Assembly: GCA_036365515.1 (NCBI GenBank)
Contig: CM070877.1
Location: forward strand, 64,802,522 to 64,866,521
Source: Torymus aiolomorphi
Taxonomy: Eukaryota > Arthropoda > Insecta > Hymenoptera > Torymidae
Direction of reading: 5' to 3'
Length of the DNA: 64,000 bases
This document shows, in pieces, positions 57,590 through 64,000 of this stretch (position 1 is the first letter of the stretch; the number at the start of each line of letters is the position of its first letter). Under the pieces are notes generated by a model, which was not told the DNA's origin, ran no database searches, and saw nothing but the letters and a program-made list of their open reading frames with translations. The translations under genes and the position numbers were made by a program.

Positions 57590-58438
57590 GGTGAGATGAA
57601 GGAAGGATGTAGAGGACACGAATGCTCTTTATGAGAAAGAGCATGCCCTAGTTGAAGAAGTATGTCCTGCATCATTCGTTATCAATCCATACTTTGAGGC
57701 AAGCTTCCACAACTCATTTCACGAGCAGTACCATTTCATCTTGTTCGAACTCAGCGACTTGGAACAACAATGGCAAGTGAAACATCAAACTCAATATGTC
57801 AACACCAGTGAAACTCAATCCTTCCAGAGCAACAGTTGCCTGAAATCAAGCTGTCCATTTTCAACGGTATCTACTCAGAGTGGCCAGCATATAAGGAATT
57901 GTTCGCAGGTATGATACTCAACCGGACAGGACTCACTGAAGTAGCCAAACTTCACTACCTGCGAAGCTCACTGAAGGGATTACCACTCACATGGATTGAA
58001 AGATTTACGCTCACCGGTGAATTCTTGATGCCATTATGGAATACTCTTGTAGACCGGTTTGAAAACAAGAGATGGTTGGTAAATGATCATCTTGATCATC
58101 TAAATGATCTGACAGCAGCTCAGTCCAAAAACCCGGCATCGCTCAACACGTTAATTTCGGAAATGTCCAAGATACGGAAGTCCCTCAACTTACTGGTGCC
58201 CAAGGAAGATTTAGGAGACTCTATCTTGGCACACAAGATGTCAAAGCTGCTGGACAGAGCAACAAAAGAAGCCAGGGAAACTTCTCGAGTCACCACCAAG
58301 GAGCTGCCTACGTTTGAGGAGTTCGAAGCATTTCTGGTGTCTCGAGTGTCCCACGGCTATTTGGATTCAAAATTGAAGGTTCTTTTAGATTTCATATCGG
58401 TTACTGTGCGTGGGCTCAGACTAGCAGTTGTAAATTAA
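57590..58438 (+). pseudogene. gag: BEL/Pao-type gag fragment
   Basis: The first part (about 57600-57790, one frame) reads RKDVEDTNALYEKEHALVEE and PYFEASFHNSFHEQYH. A frame change near 57790-57835 leads to LPEIKLSIFNGIYSEWPAYK, LTEVAKLHYLRSSL and FEEFEAFLVSR in 57836-58438. The L.KI.L..F.G...EW..F...F pattern, followed by K..YL...L.G, is the conserved block of Pao/BEL gag proteins. No zinc knuckle, protease or pol follows before the host exon, so this is a 5' remnant. The retro-element lies in the presumed upstream intron of the fucosyltransferase gene, same strand. Confidence 0.75.
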
Positions 58439-58929
58439 AAATTTTTATTGAAAGTTGCAGAGAGTGTGATAGGGGGATTTGAGTCTTACGATTTATCATT
58501 GAAAATTGTCATCGACAAGTTGTTGTGTGTTGGGTTTTTAGGGCTTATCATTGAGCAATTAAGTTCTTTATTGGTAAGTTGCTGTGCTTAGATTTCTAAG
58601 GTCTTGTTTTCTATACCCTCCAGTTAGCAAGGTCTGGTGCTACCGGAGCTGCCATTCCTACTTGACGCCCCTAGATTCGGTTATATGTAAAAAAAAATTT
58701 ATTTTGTTTGGATCATAAATGTATTTTACCAGTTCAAATATTGTCGAGTCATATCATTAAATGTATCACGATGAGCTTATGATCTAGCGAAAAAAACTTT
58801 GTTTATTTTATCACATTGTCGTAATATAAATAACAAGCAAATTTTATTATTTGCTATAAGAGATGTATTGTTTATGAATGAACGTCTTTCAATATTCTGT
58901 TTATTAAATATATTTTCGTTTGCTTGCAG
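58439..58929. other. Intronic sequence upstream of the FUT8 exon
   Basis: AT-rich sequence ending in the polypyrimidine-poor acceptor TTCGTTTGCTTGCAG (58915-58929). No other exon recognised. Confidence 0.5.
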
Positions 58930-59139
58930 GTATTTTATTAGTGAAGAATTAAACAATATTAGAAAGAAGATGCAAAAATACAACTTCAATAGTGAAATAG
59001 AAGCGTCTTTGGAAAATATTAATGAATATCACAAATGGTTAGTTATAAATATAAATAAATTAGCTGATGCTGATGGATACATGCAATGGCGAAAAAAAGA
59101 AACTCTTGAACTGTCTAATGTAGTTCAACAACGGTTCAG
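58930..59139 (+). CDS. FUT8: Internal exon of alpha-1,6-fucosyltransferase (FUT8/FucT6)
   Basis: Bounded by TTGCAG|G and CAG|GTGTGT, 210 bp, entered after two bases of a codon and leaving after two bases. It encodes YFISEELNNIRKKMQ, then HKWLVININKLADADGY and WRKKETLELSNVVQQRF. This matches the region of FUT8 just before the LQNP-D-C motif of the catalytic domain (W/F-F-x-x-S-E-L ... DG...WR.KE..DL..LVQRR). FUT8 is a Golgi type II enzyme that adds core fucose to N-glycans, and this stretch belongs to its stem/dimerisation helices. An upstream exon ending in TG would give the expected Trp. No neighbouring exons were found in the window, implying long introns. The reading frame is intact. Confidence 0.8.
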
Positions 59140-59850
59140 GTGTGTCTTCTAGTTTTTATTATAATAAAGCTTTTTATATTAGTAACTTTTTGATTTATTA
59201 TACGATTCGAACTCCTTAGTGACAATGATAAAACGTTCCCTATTACCCGTACTGAATAATACATTTCTGCAAATACTGCAATGTGCGCTACAAACTTGTA
59301 AGCACAAATAGTGACATACTAGAAGTCACATAAACTTTTTGTAATATGGTAATTGTTTTTGTACTCTCATATTGCACACGCGTGCCCATTTTCTTGATAA
59401 TTTTTATTTTATTTCTTTTAGTTTTCTTTTATTTGTTCTAGTAGAATGGCGATCACTAGAGAGGAGGAGGAACAGAGAGCGCGGGAGGTTGGGGCGGTTG
59501 GGGGGGGGGGATAAAGTTTACTGACTGATCCATAAGGTCCGTGTATATGGGCTTTCCGGTCTCGCCCCAGGCGTTAACCCGCTGTATCTTATTATAACGA
59601 AATGAATTGATGAGAACGAAACAGGGTAGCTAAGAAAAAAATGCACAAAAAGGCGCATCCTTTCAGCTCGTAGCTGCAGGTGACAGTATGATACTTTTGT
59701 ATTTTTATGGGAATGCGGTAGAGAAACAGGTTAAGACACATCCAAAGCCTATTGTTAAGTCTTGGCAGTTGAGGGAAATACTTTTATATGGTATTTTTAT
59801 TTTAGGTTTGTAATTGAATACTTAGTCTTTTGATGATACAGATTCTCCGA
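59140..59850. other. Presumed FUT8 intron; no exon seen
   Basis: AT-rich with a G-rich patch near 59460-59510. The exon that should follow, encoding LQNP and a nearby Cys, was not found anywhere to 64000. Confidence 0.45.
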
Positions 59851-59859
59851 AATGAATTG

Positions 59860-60325
59860 GAACACAGAAATTGAGTAATAATTATTTATTAATATCAGAT
59901 CTGGCTTATCACTTAATATGGGCTCGTATTGACCCTTATAAAACAGCTACTTCTATTTTCGTCCGGAGCATTACGGAGTTCGCGGTCTGGCGCGAGATAC
60001 TGAATTGTGCGGGTGATTACCGCTTATTTTATAACACTATTAAATTAGGTTAAAGCTGATTTTGACGATGAGTCGGGATCATCTTTTTAACAAATTAAGT
60101 ACACACTTAAACGTAAGCCGTTCAATTTCCAATTGAAGGTGCTGAGTGTATACAAAAATCTGACGCGCGTATGTTTTTGCAATTTCGGTCGCTCGCTACG
60201 TTACGATATCGCGTGGTCGAAATGCTGTGTCGTTTAAACTCGCAATCACATAATTTTGTGGGTCAGGAAATTACTGATGGGAATATGAATGTTTAATTTT
60301 AACAATACGTCACGGACGTAATACT
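59860..60325 (-). mobile_element. LTR copy of the 0.7-1.67 kb family
   Basis: Shares TACGGAGTTCGC, TTAAATTAGGTTAAAG, GATCATCTTT, CACATAATTTTGTGG, AAATTACTGATGGGAATATG and ACGTCACGGACGTAATAC with the copies near 900-1297 and 1580-1668. On the minus strand it begins TATTACGTCCGTGACG, so its TG has probably mutated. Confidence 0.55.
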
Positions 60326-60427
60326 TAATTCTTAAGTATTAATAATAATGAATATAACATTGCAATCGTTATAGTCTTTAATGGAAAAAGGAATAGATTC
60401 GCATACCATGCATTCATCCTTTAAATA

Positions 60428-60470
60428 CATATATCTTCTTATATTATATAGTTGATTTAAGGGCGTCGTC
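60428..60470 (+). mobile_element. Helitron 5'-terminus-like fragment
   Basis: TCTTCTTATATTATATAGTT then AAGGGC repeats the 5' end of the 19.4-kb Helitron (TCTTCCTATATTATATAGTT, AAGGGC) and is also preceded by A. No matching 3' end was located; the TIR element at 60560 lies just downstream. Confidence 0.5.
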
Positions 60471-60571
60471 TGTTATGTTGTGTTCTCAAACCTAATTTCA
60501 TGATTTTTTTTCCAGAAGATTAAATGAAATCATTTCGGACTTTTTACATGTTATTAATACGTCGCTTCCCG

Positions 60572-60770
60572 GTTAAAAGGCGTTATTTAAAAATCGGCCT
60601 GAAAAAGGCGTTATTTGGAAATCGACCTGAAGAAGGCGTTATCTTGTAATCAATCTGAAAAAGGTGTTATCTAGAAATCGTCCTGAAAAAGACGTTATCT
60701 AGAAATCGGCCTGAAAAAGGCGTTATCTCGGAATGAACCTGAAGAAGGCGTTATCTCGCGCGTAAATTTT
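60572..60770. repeat. Left subterminal array, seven 28-bp repeats
   Basis: Seven copies of a unit like GGCGTTATCTAGAAATCG plus CCTGAAAAA, each slightly different. The same seven variants appear in mirror order in the right TIR. Arrays of this kind are transposase-binding sites in some DNA transposons; that role here is inference. Confidence 0.85.
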
Positions 60771-61104
60771 TTTTACTCTAATTTAAGTTGGCAACACTGT
60801 CAACATTTTCTTTATTTAATTTCAGAAATATGTTATATGATAATAGTGTACAATTTTTTAAGTTAACTATATAAATGCGGGGCGATAGTAAAATTAATAT
60901 TTGTGTTTTTTTTATTAACGATTTTTTTATATAATACTATATTGATTTTATAATAAATATATAATAAATATTTGTAATAACCAATATTATATAATTTTTT
61001 TTAAACACACCTCCCAAACAGATTTTTTCTACTACTTCTTTATACCATAAAGGAACGGAAAATACTCGTGTACAATCCAAAACGACATCCCTTTTCTCGA
61101 CATT

Positions 61105-61270
61105 GGGAATAAGAAAAGGTTTTTTCTTAATTCCAGAAACAAATGCTAAAAAATTGCCCTTTTTCAAATGCTAACCATTCCCTTAAAAGTTACGTGAGTT
61201 TGAAGGTATGTTTAAGATACACCAAAAATGTTAAAAAGCGGTAAAAGCAATATCTCCAAACTCATGTAAC
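61105..61270 (+). repeat. Direct repeat inside the TIR element
   Basis: TTGGGAATAAGAAAAGGTTT, TTAATTCCAGAA(A/G)CAAATGC and AAGCGGTAAAAGC recur in the same order at 62188-62440, where the second copy has about 80 bp of extra AT-rich sequence. Confidence 0.8.
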
Positions 61271-62580
61271 TTTTAAGCACGTGTAAATTACCGTACGAGC
61301 CGAAGGTGAGGCTGGCAAACATGTGCTTTGGATGGCCCTCTTTATCCCTGTGTTGCGTATATTATTTTTCACCATACCCGGGCCAATCGAGCGTCAATCT
61401 TCGCGCGTGCATAATTTCCTTCTTTATGCACGCGTAGCGTACATACTATTTTTGCTCACAAGTTACGGAATTACATTACGCACCGAGTGCGCAAAATAGG
61501 TCATTCCCGCACGAGTCGAGTTTGTCGCGCGAGCACAGCACGGGCGATATATAAAAGAGACGAGTGCGGGTGATCTATTGCGCACGTGTGACGTATACTA
61601 TTTCTCCTAACGAGCTGCGCAGAGTTCGATTTTGCACACTTATAGTTCTGAAATAATTATTTTCGATACAAGTGCGAAAAAGTGATTTTATCCTCGTGTG
61701 GACGTTTGCGCCCTAGCGAAGCGGGGGGGAGAAGGCCATACAAGGACAAAATTACTTTCTCACTCGTGTATTGAACACTATTTTTTGACACGATCCGTGA
61801 GAAGCTTGATTTAGGGCATGCTTTTTTATTAGAGCGTGTACGAAATGGAACGTTACGCACGGAGTGTTAGAAAGTTCGTTTCCGAACGGCAACGCGTTCG
61901 GAATAGCATATTACACAACAAGGGAGGTAAAGAGTTGGCCAGTCCAGAGCAGGCTCTCAGGCCGAAGGCTCGCCTGGCAATTTACACCTGCTCTGGGGTG
62001 GCCCTCTTTACCCCCATGTTGTGTATACGATTTTTCATCATACCCAAGCCGAAAATACCACATTCGCGTTTCGGAGCCGAGAGCGAAAGTGGTACTTTCA
62101 GCCAGGGTATGGTGAAAAAACGAACTTTCCGCACGCCGTGGGGTATATATTTCTTTACACTTTGTTTATTGGAATAATTATATTAATAAAATTGGGAATA
62201 AGAAAAGGTTTTTTTCTTAATTCCAGAAGCAAATGCTAAAAATTACCCTTTTTCAAATGCTAGCCAATTCGGCAGGAAAAATAATACAAAAATAAAAAAA
62301 AGAGATTTAAACTCGAATTAAACTAGAAAGCGAGATCTTTAATTTGCTTTTTATTATTCCTTTAAAAGTTACGTGAGTTAGAAGATATGTTTAAGATACA
62401 CCAAAAATGTTAAAAAGCGGTAAAAGCGATATCTCAAAACTCATATAACTTTACAAGAAATTAACATTTTTTATTTTTACAAAAAAGTAAATGAAAGCTC
62501 TCGCTATCTAGATTAATTATCTTTTTTGCCTTAAAAACAAGAGCTACTTTTTTGTAGATTTACTCATATATATATATATA

Positions 62581-62690
62581 TGTGTGTGTGTGTGGTGTGT
62601 GTGTGTGTGTGTGTGTGCGTGTGTGCGTGTGCGTGTGTGTGTGTGCGTGTGCGTTTGCGCGCGCGTGTGTGTGTGTGTGTGTGTGTGTGT
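62581..62690. repeat. (GT)n microsatellite
   Basis: Imperfect GT/GC-GT tract ending exactly at the inner end of the right TIR. Confidence 0.95.
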
Positions 62691-62877
62691 TATAAAATCA
62701 ATATAGTATTGTATAAAAAAATCGTTAATAAAAAAAAAACAAATATTAATTTTACTATCGCCCCACATTTGTATAGTTAACTTAAAAAATTGTACACTAT
62801 TATCATATAACATATTTCTGAAATTAAATAAAGAAAATGTTGACAGTGTTGCCAACTTAAATTAGAGTAAAAAAAAT

Positions 62878-63070
62878 TTACGCGCGAGATAACGCCTTCT
62901 TCAGGTTCATGCCGAGATAACGCCTTTTTCAGGCCGATTTCTAGATAACGTCTTTTTCAGGACGATTTCTAGATAACGCCTTTTTCAGATTGATTACAAG
63001 ATAACGCCTTCTTCAGGTCAATTTCCAAATAACGCCTTTTTCAGGCCGATTTTTAAATAACGCCTTTTAA
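62878..63070. repeat. Right subterminal array, seven 28-bp repeats
   Basis: Inverted counterpart of the left array: units such as GATAACGCCTTTTTCAGG with variant order mirrored. Confidence 0.85.
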
Positions 63071-63087
63071 CCGGGAAGCGACGAATA

Positions 63088-63395
63088 GCACCTTAAATGG
63101 TACGAAAAAAATTTTTCCTTAATTTTACAATCATTTGTTAATGTTTTTCGGAGCCAACGTGGACGCCTCGAACAAAGGGTAGGTGGCTGGCTATGGTGAT
63201 TACGATACTCCGTCGCTTGAGAGGTAAAAGGTTTTAACTCGGCTCGGCGCGTAAGTAGGTTACGACACGGATGGGCGCGTAAGAAGGTAACAACTCGCTT
63301 CTGCTGAGTATTATAGTATTATATTCTAACAAAAATAAATTATTTTTATTATTTCTCTAAACAACTGTTAAGTCGCTTTTTAAAAAACATTCAAT
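63088..63395. other. No gene seen
   Basis: Mixed sequence with a moderately GC-rich patch at 63150-63300 (GGCGCGTAAG repeated twice near 63247 and 63274). Nothing assigned. Confidence 0.5.
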
Positions 63396-63396
63396 T

Positions 63397-63398
<2 letters not shown>

Positions 63399-63471
<73 letters not shown>

Positions 63472-63513
63472 TCTCTCTCTCTCCCTCTCCCTCTCTCCCT
63501 CTCCATCTCTCTG

Positions 63514-63588
<75 letters not shown>
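63399..63588. repeat. (CT)n microsatellite
   Basis: Two long CT tracts separated by an imperfect stretch at 63480-63515. Poly-Leu/Ser frames are repeat translations. Confidence 0.95.
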
Positions 63589-63591
<3 letters not shown>

Positions 63592-64000
63592 AATTAAAGA
63601 GTTTGTAAGGCTTCGTAAAATAGGAGAGAAACGAAATAAGGTTAGGAGTCACCCATGTGCAATGGTGACTGTGAGGTGTGTGATGACCTTGCTTGTGCTG
63701 GTGATCTTTGTATTATATTGATAATATACTTAATTTTAATATTTAAATTTAATATAGATAGCAAATGATCACGTAATACCAAATTAATAAGCACTGCGTG
63801 AATAAGCAAAAAAATAAATTACGAAATATTAGCAAATTTCTCTGAATAATAATAAATCTTGAATGATTAATAATTGTATAAAAACGTAGAAATCCAATTA
63901 ATATTCGCATATGACGACTAATTCAATTATAAGTAAGATTAATATTTTAAATAAATGGTAATAACAAATAATAAGATAAAGATCGTATTTCTCAAATAGA
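63589..64000. other. No gene seen
   Basis: AT-rich sequence to the end of the window. The tail of the CT-repeat frame (to 63721) has no recognisable content. Confidence 0.5.

Larger units (their letters stand above)
60560..63083. mobile_element. TIR element, 2524 bp, with subterminal 28-bp repeats, TSD AATA
   Basis: Ends are CGTCGCTTCCCGGTTAAAAG and its exact inverse, flanked by AATA (60556-60559 and 63084-63087). The TIRs are about 400 bp, to near 60960 and 62690. The interior has direct duplications (61105-61270 against 62188-62440; weaker 61300-61380 against 61955-62045) and one copy of the 70-bp dispersed segment. No transposase is recognised; short frames at 60937-61167 and 61836-62239 lie in duplicated non-coding sequence. 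Non-autonomous DNA transposon of unknown superfamily. Confidence 0.85.

Noticed and set aside
59140..64000. Next FUT8 exons
   Set aside because: Looked for LQNP/Cys and downstream catalytic motifs on the plus strand; none seen.

Overview
The window looks like accessory, transposon-dense nuclear DNA of an insect. The AT-rich background, long dinucleotide tracts and CpG-rich transposon LTRs make a hymenopteran plausible, but that is only inference. The one exon I can assign to an ordinary host gene is a 210-bp internal exon of an alpha-1,6-fucosyltransferase (FUT8/FucT6 family) at 58930-59139. A second, split gene of an uncharacterised arthropod family lies on the minus strand at 48068-49135. 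Nearly everything else is mobile or repetitive DNA, often one element nested in another.

Layout. 1-19 kb: LTR remnants, two solo LTRs sharing termini TGTAACG...CGTTACA with perfect 4-bp target duplications (2024-3105, ATAT; 10058-12408, AGTC), three foldback/MITE elements, a duplicated CA-repeat unit, and two GC-rich arrays (12-bp units at 15.2-15.5 kb; about 90/180-bp units at 15.5-17.3 kb). 19.4-22.7 kb: a Helitron-like element (TC...CTAG inserted between A and T) filled with about twenty 120-bp repeats and itself hit by a 353-bp MITE. 23.5-40.2 kb: one Ty3/gypsy retrotransposon (LTRs about 1.3 kb, tRNA-Lys-type primer site, gag, RT/RNase H, integrase with AT-hooks, a coiled-coil third ORF). 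Its gag is split by a 6.6-kb DNA transposon (25842-32472) that encodes a degraded nuclease-like transposase. Its 3' LTR ends abruptly at a 3-kb palindrome (40239-43285). 43.3-46.2 kb and 52.7-55.9 kb: clusters of small hairpin elements, one inverted pair bracketing a decayed Penelope-like retroelement. 50.7-51.9 kb: a hAT-like MITE whose empty site is present at 14.3 kb. 57.6-58.4 kb: a BEL/Pao gag fragment. 60.56-63.08 kb: a 2.5-kb TIR element with seven 28-bp repeats in each arm.

The most unusual signal is a family of at least thirteen short elements between 19 and 56 kb. They share a core close to ATTATTTCTTTAGTCA and flanking AT-microsatellites. Each carries its own private 11-16-bp motif, repeated several times directly on one side of the core and inverted on the other. 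I do not recognise this as a described element class.

No prokaryotic operon, CRISPR array, rRNA gene or convincing functional tRNA gene was seen. All retroelement reading frames contain frameshifts or stops, so I annotate them as pseudogenes. All comparisons were made by eye.
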